This document shows, piece by piece, positions 1 through 7,713 of a stretch of 64,000 nucleotides of DNA (position 1 is its first letter; every line of letters begins with the position of its first letter). Position numbers and translations under genes: made by a program. This stretch comes from Campylobacter lari subsp. concheus (GTDB lineage Bacteria; Campylobacterota; Campylobacteria; Campylobacterales; Campylobacteraceae), in assembly GCF_008245025.1 (NCBI RefSeq), contig NZ_CP043426.1:372001-436000 (forward strand). The letters are read 5' to 3'. Below the pieces are notes generated by a model, which ran no database searches, was not told the DNA's origin, and saw only the letters and a list, made by a program, of their open reading frames with translations.

Positions 1-160
1 TTTTATACTCACCATTTTTAATTTGAGAAGCAATTAAAGATGCTTTACTTTCTTCTGTCTTTTGAGTTTCTTTTGCCTTGTTGTTTTCTTTATTTTCTGT
101 TTTATTTATATCATTAGTAGCAACTTGAGCTACATAACTTTGATGTATAGGGTTTATCAT
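1..160 (-). CDS. flgM: Anti-sigma28 factor FlgM (N-terminal part, cut by window edge)
   Basis: The first 53 codons of a minus-strand gene are visible, starting MINPIHQSYVAQV and continuing into a low-complexity Lys/Glu/Asn/Thr-rich stretch. FlgM proteins are small and largely unfolded. They bind the flagellar sigma factor FliA until they are exported through the hook-basal body. The start has a strong ribosome binding site (GGAGG, 8 bases upstream). Position directly after flgI and flgJ matches the flgI-flgJ-flgM order I know from Campylobacter, and this order is the main reason for the name, because the conserved C-terminal sigma-binding part lies outside the window. Confidence 0.75.
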   Translation of the reverse strand, partial: MINPIHQSYVAQVATNDINKTENKENNKAKETQKTEESKASLIASQIKNGEYK

Positions 161-197
161 TTTAAGCCTCCAGTTCTATTGAAAAACTCTAAGAACT

Positions 198-224
198 ATA
201 TCGACACTTAAAAAAATAACTTAA
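198..224 (-). promoter_or_regulatory. Sigma28 (FliA)-type promoter for flgM
   Basis: Read on the minus strand, TTAA at 221-224 is followed after 15 bases by GTCGATAT at 198-205. This fits the flagellar sigma28 layout TAAA-N15-GCCGATAA and the CGATAT-type -10 box seen in Campylobacter. It overlaps the stop codon of flgJ and lies about 40 bases upstream of the flgM start. That would give flgM late-class expression independent of the flgI promoter. Confidence 0.7.
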
Positions 225-586
225 CCCCTTTCTTTTAAATAATCAAATAATAATTTTGAAAAACCTAACCCCCCGCTTAATGCTTTACTCATGGTATCAT
301 TATACATAGATGAATAAATTTCATCACTTGCATCTTTTCCAAATAAAGAATTTTCTTGTTTTAAAGAAATATCCAAAACACTTTTAACTAAAAAAGCTTC
401 AAAAGCATCAGTTTGTTCTTTTAAAGCTTTATCTTCGTCGTTTAATGCCTGTATATGAGTTAAATCATTTTTAAAAGCACTATCTGCATAATTTTTAGCA
501 GCCTTGTAGCTATTGTTGTGTTTAGTAATACTTTCATAAAGTTCGCTACTATAGTTTTTGTTCGCTAAATAATTATCAATTCTCAT
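221..586 (-). CDS. flgJ: Flagellar rod-binding protein FlgJ (rod-capping domain only)
   Basis: This 121-residue protein corresponds only to the N-terminal rod-capping part of the two-domain FlgJ of enterobacteria. The C-terminal muramidase domain is absent, as is usual in Campylobacterota. The rod-capping signature region is visible as LFGKDASDEIYSSMYNDTMS followed by LSGGLGFSKLLFDYLK, which matches the conserved 'E..QMFR...D...A..L...GGLGLA..L' layout. Its start codon shares one base with the flgI stop codon (TAATG), so the two are translationally coupled. Some other muramidase is presumably needed for rod penetration of the cell wall. A six-base G run encodes the Gly-Gly of the signature. 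Confidence 0.85.
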   Translation of the reverse strand: MRIDNYLANKNYSSELYESITKHNNSYKAAKNYADSAFKNDLTHIQALNDEDKALKEQTDAFEAFLVKSVLDISLKQENSLFGKDASDEIYSSMYNDTMSKALSGGLGFSKLLFDYLKERG

Positions 587-1632
587 TATATTACCTCTAA
601 TTCAGCGCTGATAGCACCAGCTCTTTTTAGATTTTGCATAATAGCTATGATATCATTTGGTGCTGCTCCAAGTTTATTTAGCATTCTAGCTATGTTTGCT
701 ACTGTTGTTTTATTGTTCGTGATTTTTAAAGTATTAGATACTGGATCTAAAATACCACCATCTTTCATATCGATTTCATTTTGTCCTAAAGCTACGGTAT
801 TATTTGGATCGATTTTTATAGTGATATCTTTATGAGTAATTAATATAGGTTCAACTTCTATATTTACTCCTGCTACTATAGTTCCAGTTCTTTCATCAAT
901 GATCACTTTGCTTTCTGGAGTATAAGCTATATCTTGTTCTAATACTCTTGCCATAAACTCAACATGAGAAAATTCTTCAGGTTTTGTTAATTTTATAGTT
1001 CTAGAATCCAAAGCTTTTGCTATATCTGTATCAAAAATAGCATTTAAAACTCTTTCTATATTATTAGCTGTTTTAAAATCTGCTTCTTTTAGGCTTAAAA
1101 TTAAATCTTCGCTTTGACTAAAATTTTGAGGAATTTCTCTTTCTACTACTGCACCATTAATAACATTTGCTGAGGTTGAGTGTGTTCCTGCTGCACCCGG
1201 TCTTGGACTAAGTCCACCTATAGCTAAAGAGCCTTGAGCTACTGCATAAATTTCTCCATCAACTCCTTTTAAAGCTGTCATAAGCAAGGTTCCACCTTGT
1301 AAAGATTTAGCATCACCTAAAGAAGCTACACTTACATCAAGTTTATCGCCACTTCTTGCAAAAGCAGGAAGTTTTGCTGTAACCATTACCGCCGCTGTAT
1401 TTTTTGATTTTATATCGCCTGGGCTAATTTTTACATTCATACCTTGAAGCATATTTGAAATAGATTGTAGAGTAAATTCGCTACTTGTACCATCTCCGCT
1501 TCCATTTAAGCCAACAACCAAACCATATCCTATAAGTTGGTTATCTCTAACACCTACTACATTGGTAAGTTCTTTAATAGTAGCTGCAAAAACGCTTAGG
1601 CTTAGCACTAAGTTCAAAAATAATATTCTCAT
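586..1632 (-). CDS. flgI: Flagellar P-ring protein FlgI
   Basis: FlgI is exported to the periplasm and assembles into the P-ring, the peptidoglycan-level bushing around the flagellar rod. The 348-residue length is normal. A Sec signal peptide (MRILFLNLVLSLSVFAA) is followed by the family hallmark IKELTNVVGVRDNQLIGYGL and the GLNGSGDGT segment. The C-terminus has the typical DIIAIMQNLKRAGAISAELE ending. It is preceded by a sigma54-type promoter and runs straight into flgJ, so it appears to be the first gene of a middle-class flagellar transcription unit. Confidence 0.95.
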   Translation of the reverse strand: MRILFLNLVLSLSVFAATIKELTNVVGVRDNQLIGYGLVVGLNGSGDGTSSEFTLQSISNMLQGMNVKISPGDIKSKNTAAVMVTAKLPAFARSGDKLDVSVASLGDAKSLQGGTLLMTALKGVDGEIYAVAQGSLAIGGLSPRPGAAGTHSTSANVINGAVVEREIPQNFSQSEDLILSLKEADFKTANNIERVLNAIFDTDIAKALDSRTIKLTKPEEFSHVEFMARVLEQDIAYTPESKVIIDERTGTIVAGVNIEVEPILITHKDITIKIDPNNTVALGQNEIDMKDGGILDPVSNTLKITNNKTTVANIARMLNKLGAAPNDIIAIMQNLKRAGAISAELEVI

Positions 1633-1671
1633 CGATTCTTCCTTTAATCTATGCTATTTTCATAAATTAAA

Positions 1672-1685
1672 GCAAAAAAGGTTCC
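1672..1685 (-). promoter_or_regulatory. Sigma54 (RpoN)-type promoter for flgI
   Basis: On the minus strand the sequence TTTGGAACCTTTTTTGCTTT places GG (1684-1685) and GC (1672-1673) exactly 10 bases apart, the invariant spacing of -24/-12 promoters. Neighbouring bases fit TGGNAC and TTGCT. The predicted start point falls about 28 bases before the flgI ATG. Rod/hook-class flagellar genes of Campylobacter are known to be RpoN-dependent. Confidence 0.8.
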
Positions 1686-1689
1686 AAAT

Positions 1690-2346
1690 TTATATAAAGG
1701 AGTAAAAACTTAGAGTAGTTGAACCGAATTTTTTTTCTTTTGTTTTTTTGTAATTTTGTATTTTAGCTGGAGTTTTAAAAGTGCTGTGATGTTCTATGAT
1801 GATGATTTTAACATTTGAATTTTTTATATTTTCTATCAATTTTAAAGTTTTTTCATAAATATCAAAAAAACCTTCTCTAATATCAAAGGGCGGATCAAGA
1901 TATAAAATAATATCTTCTTTGGAATTTTGAATAATTTGAGGGGTTTTTTTAAAAGTATCATCATTAAAGCAAATGGTGTTTTGATCAATATTGGAAGTGT
2001 TTTTTAAAGCGATTTCATAAGCTTTTTTATCTTTTTCTATCGCATAACTTTTTAAACAACCATTACTTCTTGCTTCTAATGCCATTAAAGCACTTCCTCC
2101 AAAGGCTTCTATGAAAACCTTATCTTGTAAAGAAAAACGCAAAACATTAAAAACACAAGATTTTACTATACTTTTGGTGCTTCTTGTGGTATCTAGATTA
2201 GGAAGTAAAATTTTTTTACCTTTATAGATTCCACTTTCTATGGTGGTGTAAATTTTTTGAGCTTGTTTTTTTGAGCTTGTTTTTTTATCTTCTTTGTAAT
2301 TTTTTAAAAAATCTTTTACGCTTTGATATTCTTGTGTTTTATGCAT
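1690..2346 (-). CDS. rsmD: 16S rRNA (guanine-N2)-methyltransferase RsmD family
   Basis: RsmD methylates G966 of 16S rRNA in assembled small subunits using S-adenosylmethionine. The 218-residue protein has the family N-terminal region (IYKGKKILLPNLDTTRSTK), motif I-like EAFGGSALMALEARSNG, the acidic residue after it (YAIEKDK), and the catalytic DPPFD motif (LYLDPPFDI). The N-terminus carries an extra basic segment (KKTSSKKQAQK) longer than in E. coli RsmD. It overlaps the next upstream gene by 8 bases and closes a four-gene minus-strand run. The rsmD call rests on the DPPF motif plus overall layout; another N2-guanine methyltransferase of the same family is less likely. Confidence 0.85.
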   Translation of the reverse strand: MHKTQEYQSVKDFLKNYKEDKKTSSKKQAQKIYTTIESGIYKGKKILLPNLDTTRSTKSIVKSCVFNVLRFSLQDKVFIEAFGGSALMALEARSNGCLKSYAIEKDKKAYEIALKNTSNIDQNTICFNDDTFKKTPQIIQNSKEDIILYLDPPFDIREGFFDIYEKTLKLIENIKNSNVKIIIIEHHSTFKTPAKIQNYKKTKEKKFGSTTLSFYSFI

Positions 2347-2734
2347 TATTATTTTCTTCTTTGATAAGATTTTTCAACTCTGTTTTGTAAAGATCAAATA
2401 TCGCATCGATTTTTTCATGACTTTCTTGACGTAGTTGCTCTAAAATAGCTTCACATTTTTGATTCATAAGTTTTTTCTCACGCATGGCTATTTTATAAGC
2501 AATACTTTGCAAACTTGCATTGAAATCGTTTAGAGCGTTAAGCAGTTCCTCTATATTAAAAGGATGAGATAAAAAATTTGATTTTTTATTAATGATAAAT
2601 TGTGGTTTTTGCGTGTTGATTTTTTCATCACAGACTAAAAAATCACAATCTTTTTTTAAAACTAAAAAATCCTTCAAAGTGATTTCTAAAGTTTTTTCTA
2701 AAATTAAATCCTTGCATTCAAGAGCGATTTTCAT
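2339..2734 (-). CDS. Unknown protein with a possible receiver-like N-terminal half
   Basis: I do not recognise this 131-residue protein by name. Residues 1-65 resemble a degenerate response-regulator receiver fold: a short strand, a central DFLVCDE strand, then FIINKKSNFLSHPFNIEELLNAL, which recalls the 'K..Pf...eL...l' ending of receiver domains. The phosphoacceptor region is not clearly conserved. Residues 75-128 are strongly charged and helical, and probably form a coiled coil. It overlaps both neighbours (8 bases with rsmD, 17 bases with the upstream gene), so it is translated in one operon with them. No membrane segment or signal peptide is present. Confidence 0.6.
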   Translation of the reverse strand: MKIALECKDLILEKTLEITLKDFLVLKKDCDFLVCDEKINTQKPQFIINKKSNFLSHPFNIEELLNALNDFNASLQSIAYKIAMREKKLMNQKCEAILEQLRQESHEKIDAIFDLYKTELKNLIKEENNNA

Positions 2735-3422
2735 TGACTAAACTCACTTTTAATTTGTGTTTTTTTAAAGTGTATGGTACTATACCTAGAGCTAAATTTG
2801 CAAGCTCTGCAAAGCTTAAAATATAAAAATCTTCAAAATTTCTATTTGAAATAGCTTGTAATTCTTTATAGCATTTATCAAACATATAAAAAGAATAAAA
2901 ATTTTCAACTACTAAAAAATCACAACCATTATCATAAGCATCTAATACAACAGAAGCTGCGCATTTGTATGCTAATTGGGTGTTTAAACTTAAAAAACTA
3001 TAGCCACAACTTTTGTATTTTCTTTCAAAATCTATCACATTTGCTTTAAGCATTTTGGCAAGCTCTAAAGAGCATCTTGCATCTGAAAATCCCTGATATA
3101 CACCTATATTAAATTGCTCAAAAAAATGTTTAATGTATTCTTGTTTAAGATGATCTAAAAAAATCTTTGGAGCATATTGGATTTTTTCAATTTTACTCAT
3201 AATTTCATAAGAGCTGTATTCGCAAGCTAAAATATTATCTTCATCCATCATTCTAGAATATTCATCTAAGATATCTTTTGGATCATAATCAATAATAAAA
3301 TAATTTTTACCTAAAGGCTTTTCGCATAATGTGCCTTGAACTCCAACTTTATCTAAAGCATCTTTGATAATATCAAAATAACAAAATAAATCATTATTGC
3401 TATTAGTGTAGATTTTATACAT
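2718..3422 (-). CDS. Degenerate HdrB/SdhE-like (CCG-domain) protein
   Basis: The 234-residue protein has the general plan of HdrB/SdhE C-terminal CCG domains: a YxGxSDARCSLELAK stretch near the middle, KSCGYSFLSLN where the CCG motif is expected, and a helix-strand GCDFLVVENFYSFYMFDKC in place of the usual 'GAD.vv..Cp.C'. The paired cysteines that bind the noncubane [4Fe-4S] clusters in HdrB are mostly missing; only single cysteines remain. I recall Campylobacter proteins of this size being annotated as HdrB C-terminal domain proteins, which agrees. Its partner gene upstream resembles the ferredoxin domain of SdhB. A non-redox scaffold role is possible, but no function can be assigned. Confidence 0.6.
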   Translation of the reverse strand: MYKIYTNSNNDLFCYFDIIKDALDKVGVQGTLCEKPLGKNYFIIDYDPKDILDEYSRMMDEDNILACEYSSYEIMSKIEKIQYAPKIFLDHLKQEYIKHFFEQFNIGVYQGFSDARCSLELAKMLKANVIDFERKYKSCGYSFLSLNTQLAYKCAASVVLDAYDNGCDFLVVENFYSFYMFDKCYKELQAISNRNFEDFYILSFAELANLALGIVPYTLKKHKLKVSLVNENRS

Positions 3423-3432
3423 TATTCATTCC

Positions 3433-4071
3433 TTAAAAAATACTTCTTGCAAGGCCTGATTTTACAAGCATAACTTTTAATTCTTTAATATAAGATTCAT
3501 AATCAAGCTCATTTGAAGAAATAAAATTTTTAAATTTTGTGTGATAATAAATTCCTTTTTCTTCATCTGCGACTAATTTTAAAAATTGAGGTGCTTTTTC
3601 TGGATATTTAAGTAGCATTTTATAAGCAAATATAAAAAAGCTATCGCCAAGATATTCAGGTAAAAATTCCCTAACTTCGCTTGTATAATATAAAAAATCA
3701 TATTGTTTATAAAGCTCTATATCGTGTATATCAATAAGTCCTTTAAAAAGTTCGAGTTTTTCCAAAAAATCACTTTTATCCATGATTAAATCTTTGGTCG
3801 CTCTTTTAGTATCAAGTGGTTCTATGGTAAGTTCTTTACCAAATCTTTCTATGATATTATTTAAATCTCTTCTTTGTCTGATTGTAACTTGATTGACTTT
3901 AATACAACTTTCCGGGTTTTCTTCAAAATCAAAATATATGTCATCTTTTTTAATTTGACTTAAAACATCATAAATACTTTTAAAATTTTTACTATCATAA
4001 ACATAAGGTTTATAATAAGCTAAATAATCACTATCTTTATCAAAACGAAAAATTTTTAAAGTTATTTGCAT
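3433..4071 (-). CDS. SdhB/FrdB-like ferredoxin-domain relative lacking cluster cysteines
   Basis: The start MQITLKIFRFDKDSDYLAYY, then YDVLSQIKKDDIYFDF and CIKVNQVTIRQRRDL, follow the order of the N-terminal [2Fe-2S] domain of succinate dehydrogenase/fumarate reductase iron-sulfur subunits (ITLKIFRFN, then LL..LD.IK..D.TL.FR, then CG.CGM.ING). Only one cysteine (SCIKVN) occurs in the 212 residues, so neither a [2Fe-2S] nor a [4Fe-4S]/[3Fe-4S] cluster could be bound in the usual way. It is the first gene of the minus-strand run and stands next to an HdrB/SdhE-like gene, repeating the SdhB-SdhE pairing of the true enzyme. The family relation is inferred from pattern, not from a search. Confidence 0.55.
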   Translation of the reverse strand: MQITLKIFRFDKDSDYLAYYKPYVYDSKNFKSIYDVLSQIKKDDIYFDFEENPESCIKVNQVTIRQRRDLNNIIERFGKELTIEPLDTKRATKDLIMDKSDFLEKLELFKGLIDIHDIELYKQYDFLYYTSEVREFLPEYLGDSFFIFAYKMLLKYPEKAPQFLKLVADEEKGIYYHTKFKNFISSNELDYESYIKELKVMLVKSGLARSIF

Positions 4072-4133
4072 ATTTTATCCTTGGTATTATTTTTCATTAT
4101 ATACATTTTAAACTTATAAAAATTTGATTATTA

Positions 4134-4160
4134 TATAAAATTAAAAGCTTTTTGTATAAA
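4134..4160 (+). promoter_or_regulatory. Candidate -10 boxes for thiL
   Basis: Two TATAAA boxes lie at 4134-4139 and 4155-4160, the second preceded by TG. The second would start transcription at or within a base or two of the thiL ATG (4169), giving a leaderless message; the first would give a leader of about 20 bases. No Shine-Dalgarno-like sequence precedes the ATG. Confidence 0.4.
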
Positions 4161-4168
4161 ATATTCAC

Positions 4169-4990
4169 ATGGATAAAGAAAAATTTATTATCAATGCCTT
4201 TGCTAATTCTATCAATGGAGATGATGGGGCAATTATCGATGGATATTGTTATTCTAAAGATTTATTTTGCGAAGACGTGCATTTTAAACGTTCTTGGATG
4301 AGTTTAGAGCAAGTTGGTGCAAAGGCTATGCTTGTTAATATTTCTGATGCAATTGCTATGAATGCTACACCAAAATACGCTCTTTTAGGGCTTTCTTTAC
4401 CAAAATGTTTAGAAATGAAACAAGTTAAAGCTTTGCAAAAAGGATTGCTAGATAGTGCAAAAGAATTTGGAGTGCAAATTATAGGTGGAGATACCATAGC
4501 GGATAATAAAATCAATATTAGCATAACTATTATTTCTAAGGTAAATAAAAGGGCTATTTTTAGAAAAGATTTGAAAAAAGGAGATTTGCTTGCTTTTAGT
4601 GGGAAATTAGGCGAGAGTTTAAAAGGTTTAAATATATTATTTCGCGGTGGAAAATTGCATTCTAAACATCGTTTTATAAAACCAAATTTGAGACAAAAAT
4701 TTTTTTATGATATAGCAAAAAAAGTTAGAGTGAGTATGGATATTTCAGATGGTTTAAACAAAGACTTATCAAGAATATTGTTTCAAAATCAACTTAGTGC
4801 AAAATTTTTTAAAAAATTAGATAAATTTAGCTTAAATAGTGCAGAAGAATATGAAATTTTGTTTGCTTTTGATAAAAAACATAAAGCATTTATACAAAAT
4901 ATGGCAAAAAAACATAGAGTTAAACTGAATATTTTTGCAAAAACAACAACAGGAAGGTATAAATTTTATGGAAGAGAACATCATTTTTAA
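4169..4990 (+). CDS. thiL: Thiamine-monophosphate kinase ThiL
   Basis: ThiL phosphorylates thiamine monophosphate to the active cofactor thiamine pyrophosphate with ATP. The 273-residue sequence has the N-terminal metal/nucleotide motif [10 protein letters not shown], then [10 protein letters not shown], the helix [30 protein letters not shown] and [15 protein letters not shown], in family order. It is shorter than E. coli ThiL (about 325 residues), as usual for Campylobacterota. The start is fixed by the N-terminal motif although no ribosome binding site precedes it. The end overlaps truD by 23 bases, so the two are one operon. Confidence 0.93.
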   Translation: MDKEKFIINAFANSINGDDGAIIDGYCYSKDLFCEDVHFKRSWMSLEQVGAKAMLVNISDAIAMNATPKYALLGLSLPKCLEMKQVKALQKGLLDSAKEFGVQIIGGDTIADNKINISITIISKVNKRAIFRKDLKKGDLLAFSGKLGESLKGLNILFRGGKLHSKHRFIKPNLRQKFFYDIAKKVRVSMDISDGLNKDLSRILFQNQLSAKFFKKLDKFSLNSAEEYEILFAFDKKHKAFIQNMAKKHRVKLNIFAKTTTGRYKFYGREHHF

Positions 4991-6092
4991 ACCCTTATAT
5001 ACTTTAAAACATAGTCCAATAAATGTACATTTTTCAAAAAATAGTAATGATTTTGTAGTAAGAGAAAAGCCTTTATATGAATTTAGCGGCAAAGGCGAAC
5101 ATTTAATTTTACATATACAAAAAAAAGATCTTAGCACTAGTGAGGCTTTGAGAATTTTAAGTGAGCAAAGCGGTGTCAAAATGAAAGATTTTGGCTATAG
5201 TGGCTTAAAAGATAAACAAGGTTTAACTTTTCAATATATTTCTATGCCTAAAAAATTTGAAGAGAGTTTAAAAAAATTTAAACATGATAAGATGAAAATT
5301 TTAGAAACTTTTTATCATGATAATAAACTTAGAATAGGGCATTTAAAAGGAAACTCATTTTTTATAAGATTAAAAAAAGTTTCAAAAGTAGATGCTTTAA
5401 AAATAGAACAAGCTTTTAAAAACATCCAAGAACAAGGTTTTGCTAATTATTTTGGATATCAGCGTTTTGGAAAATTTCAAGACAATTTTTCACAAGGACT
5501 AGAAATTTTAAAAGGCAAAAAAATCAAAAATAAAAAAATGCAAGAATTTTTAATTTCTGCCTTTCAAAGCGAACTTTTTAATAGATATTTGAGCAAAAGG
5601 GTGGAATTGTCACATTTTATTAATGACTTTAGTGAAAAAGAAATAAAACAAATTTATAATTTAGAAAAAGAAGAAATCAAAAGTTTAAAAAATCAAAAGC
5701 AGTTTTTTAAACTTTTAAAGGGTGAAGTTTTAGGACATTATCCTTTTGGTAAATGTTTTATATGTGAAGATTTACTAAGTGAAGTAGAAAGATTTAATCA
5801 AAAAGATATTAGCACAATGGGTCTTTTAATAGGCTCTAAAGCTTATGAATCAAATGAAGGTCTAGCTAAAAAATTAGAAGATGAGATTTTTTCTTTTGCA
5901 TATGAGTTTAAAAATAAAATGCAAGGTTCAAGACGCTTTATGTGGTCTTATTTACAAGATTGCAAAAGTTATTATGATGAAGAAAAAGCTCATTTTACTT
6001 TGGAGTTTTTCTTGCAAAAAGGCTCGTATGCCACAGTGATTTTAGAAGAAATTTTACATACAGATATCTTTGAACAAACTCATAATATATAA
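4968..6092 (+). CDS. truD: tRNA pseudouridine(13) synthase TruD
   Basis: TruD converts U13 of tRNA-Glu to pseudouridine. The 374-residue protein shows the TruD signature [17 protein letters not shown], in which the Asp of the LKDK segment is the catalytic residue, plus [10 protein letters not shown] and the C-terminal [12 protein letters not shown]. The ATG at 4968 is chosen because it is preceded by AGGAAGG at good spacing and gives the usual start [11 protein letters not shown]. An ATG 11 codons upstream lies inside thiL and has no support. Overlap with thiL suggests coupled translation. Confidence 0.93.
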   Translation: MEENIIFKPLYTLKHSPINVHFSKNSNDFVVREKPLYEFSGKGEHLILHIQKKDLSTSEALRILSEQSGVKMKDFGYSGLKDKQGLTFQYISMPKKFEESLKKFKHDKMKILETFYHDNKLRIGHLKGNSFFIRLKKVSKVDALKIEQAFKNIQEQGFANYFGYQRFGKFQDNFSQGLEILKGKKIKNKKMQEFLISAFQSELFNRYLSKRVELSHFINDFSEKEIKQIYNLEKEEIKSLKNQKQFFKLLKGEVLGHYPFGKCFICEDLLSEVERFNQKDISTMGLLIGSKAYESNEGLAKKLEDEIFSFAYEFKNKMQGSRRFMWSYLQDCKSYYDEEKAHFTLEFFLQKGSYATVILEEILHTDIFEQTHNI

Positions 6093-6139
6093 TTTAAAAA
6101 TTGATATTGAGTATCAGTAAAAATTTATCTTTTATAAAA

Positions 6140-6160
6140 TATAATAACAATTATCATTTT
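6140..6160 (+). promoter_or_regulatory. -10 box with overlapping Fur-like sequence
   Basis: TATAAT at 6140-6145 is a good -10 box, 33 bases before the ATG at 6179. The stretch 6140-6160 (TATAATAACAATTATCATTTT) partly matches the AT-rich GATAAT-type palindrome of Fur/PerR boxes. The equivalent C. jejuni operon is, from memory, iron-responsive. The base match alone is weak in such AT-rich DNA. Confidence 0.4.
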
Positions 6161-6178
6161 TATAAAAAGGAAAACTCA

Positions 6179-6496
6179 ATGTCAGTTTTGGTTATCGGAG
6201 CAGATGAAATAACCCCAATAAAAGCAGTTTTGACAAACCTAGGTGCAAAAAGCATAGAGCATTGGGATGCTAGAAATGAAAATAGGGTAAATAGAAAACC
6301 CATTCCACAAAATACCGAATGTATAGTTATGCTTACTAGTTTTTTAAATCATAATACTATGAAAAAAATTAAAACAGAGGCAAAAAAACGCAATATACCT
6401 TTAGTTTGTGCTAAACGCAGTGTAAGTTGCGTGTATTGTGAATACTGTAAGGTTTTTGGACTTGATCAAACCTATGAGTGCGCAAAGAAGGCTTAG
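6179..6496 (+). CDS. DUF2325-family protein with cysteine cluster
   Basis: This 105-residue protein starts MSVLVIGADEITPIKAVLTN and shows the DUF2325 layout: a Rossmann-like first strand-loop-helix, the conserved HWDAR segment, CIVMLTSFLNHNTM and a C-terminal cysteine group CVYCEYCK. Function is unknown; the cysteines suggest metal or redox sensing. The start at 6179 is chosen over an ATG 26 codons earlier because AAAAGG precedes it and the extra N-terminus is unlike the family. It leads a three-gene operon ending with the flavodoxin gene, which argues for a role in iron-sulfur or redox metabolism. Confidence 0.8.
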   Translation: MSVLVIGADEITPIKAVLTNLGAKSIEHWDARNENRVNRKPIPQNTECIVMLTSFLNHNTMKKIKTEAKKRNIPLVCAKRSVSCVYCEYCKVFGLDQTYECAKKA

Positions 6497-6499
6497 TGT

Positions 6500-7192
6500 A
6501 TGTTTGGATTTAATGAAAAAGAGGATTTTATACCTAAAATATTTAGAGATTTAGAACAAAAAAGTATTAATTATATTTTTTTAAATTTATATAATTCTTT
6601 AGTCGAAGATGATCTAAAAATACCTTATATCTATGCAAAAAAAGCTGACTGTTTAAGAAATATTTTTGAGTTAAAAATTCAAAATATGAGCATAGAAAAG
6701 ACTTTGAGATTTAGCAAAATAAAACAATTTTGTCCATATTCTCATAAAATCATCAAAGCTTATAAAGAAGGAAAATTAAATCAAATACAATTTGAAGCAA
6801 AGATGCCAAAATATGCTTTAGCTAAATTAATACAAAATGTGTTTTTATCACCTAGTTTTACCTTGCCTTTGCAAGTTGCTTTTGAGGCTTTTGTGTATGA
6901 TAAAATTTGCAAAAGCAATACCAAATCCAAAGTAAAGATTTATAAAAATATCATTATCATTAATGAAAAAATGGCAGTCATGCCTTTATTTTGTAAAGAT
7001 AGTGATAAAGATATAGAGCTTGCTTTGCAATTTATAAAAGATAATTCTTTTGAAAGATTTTATATTGTGTATCCAAGAAATAAAAATTTCACTCAATATG
7101 AAGAAATAAGATATTTTTTATGCGAAAATAATAAAACTTTGCTAAAATTAGTTCCCTATACTATTAATAATCAAATTTTAAGGAGATGTTAA
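6500..7192 (+). CDS. Unknown protein in the fldA operon
   Basis: I do not recognise a family in this 230-residue protein. It is soluble (no signal peptide or membrane segment), rich in Lys, Ile and Phe, and has a central helical region (KIIKAYKEGKLNQIQFEAKMPKYALAKLIQN) followed by a mixed strand/helix half. Its start follows the DUF2325 gene by three bases. Its stop codon shares one base with the fldA start, so expression is coupled to flavodoxin. The same gene trio occurs in C. jejuni from memory. No catalytic motif is evident. Confidence 0.75.
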   Translation: MFGFNEKEDFIPKIFRDLEQKSINYIFLNLYNSLVEDDLKIPYIYAKKADCLRNIFELKIQNMSIEKTLRFSKIKQFCPYSHKIIKAYKEGKLNQIQFEAKMPKYALAKLIQNVFLSPSFTLPLQVAFEAFVYDKICKSNTKSKVKIYKNIIIINEKMAVMPLFCKDSDKDIELALQFIKDNSFERFYIVYPRNKNFTQYEEIRYFLCENNKTLLKLVPYTINNQILRRC

Positions 7193-7683
7193 TGTCAATA
7201 GCAGTAATTTATGGTAGTTCAATGGGTAATACCGAAGGTGCGGCAAACATGATCGCTCAAAAATTAGGAATTTCAGATGTATTAAATATCGCAGATATTG
7301 ATGCAGAGAAAATTAATTCTTATGATAAATTAATTTGCGGAACTTCTACTTGGGGAAGTGGTGATTTTCAAGATGATTGGGATGGTTTTGATTTTTCAGC
7401 TTTAAATCTTAGCGGTAAAACTGTTGCGGTTTTTGGTATGGGAGATAGTGAAAGCTATTCAGACACATATTGCAGTGCCATGGGAAAACTTGCTCAAGCT
7501 TTAAAAACAGCAGGTGCAAATTTGGTAGGTGCTGTTTCTACAGGTGGTTATACTTTTGAATCAAGTGAAGCCGTAGAAGGTGATAAGTTTGTAGGACTAG
7601 CATTAGATAATGATAATCATGAGGATTTAACAGAAAGTAGAATTGATGCTTGGTTAGAGCAAATCAAACCTTCTTTTTCTTAA
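7192..7683 (+). CDS. fldA: Flavodoxin FldA
   Basis: Flavodoxin is an FMN-binding one-electron carrier. In Campylobacterota it is an essential partner of pyruvate and 2-oxoglutarate oxidoreductases. The 163-residue protein has the phosphate loop GSSMGNTEGAA, the first FMN-flanking loop with Trp (TSTWGSGDFQDDW) and the second FMN loop FGMGDSESYSDTYCSAMGKL with its tyrosine. The start at 7192 is chosen because AAGGAG lies six bases upstream; an ATG two codons earlier overlaps that site. It is the last gene of its operon and is followed by a good terminator. Confidence 0.95.
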   Translation: MSIAVIYGSSMGNTEGAANMIAQKLGISDVLNIADIDAEKINSYDKLICGTSTWGSGDFQDDWDGFDFSALNLSGKTVAVFGMGDSESYSDTYCSAMGKLAQALKTAGANLVGAVSTGGYTFESSEAVEGDKFVGLALDNDNHEDLTESRIDAWLEQIKPSFS

Positions 7684-7688
7684 AAATT

Positions 7689-7710
7689 AGATGCCTTTTA
7701 GGCATCTTTA
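7689..7710 (+). terminator. Hairpin terminator between fldA and the chemoreceptor
   Basis: AGATGCC (7689-7695) pairs with GGCATCT (7701-7707) around a five-base loop and is followed by T-rich sequence. It lies between two converging genes and probably serves both directions. Confidence 0.8.
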
Positions 7711-7713
7711 TGT

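Noticed and set aside
271..276. Run of six C (G on the coding strand) in flgJ as a phase-variable tract
   Set aside because: Six bases is shorter than the tracts known to vary in Campylobacter, and it encodes the conserved Gly-Gly of the FlgJ signature.
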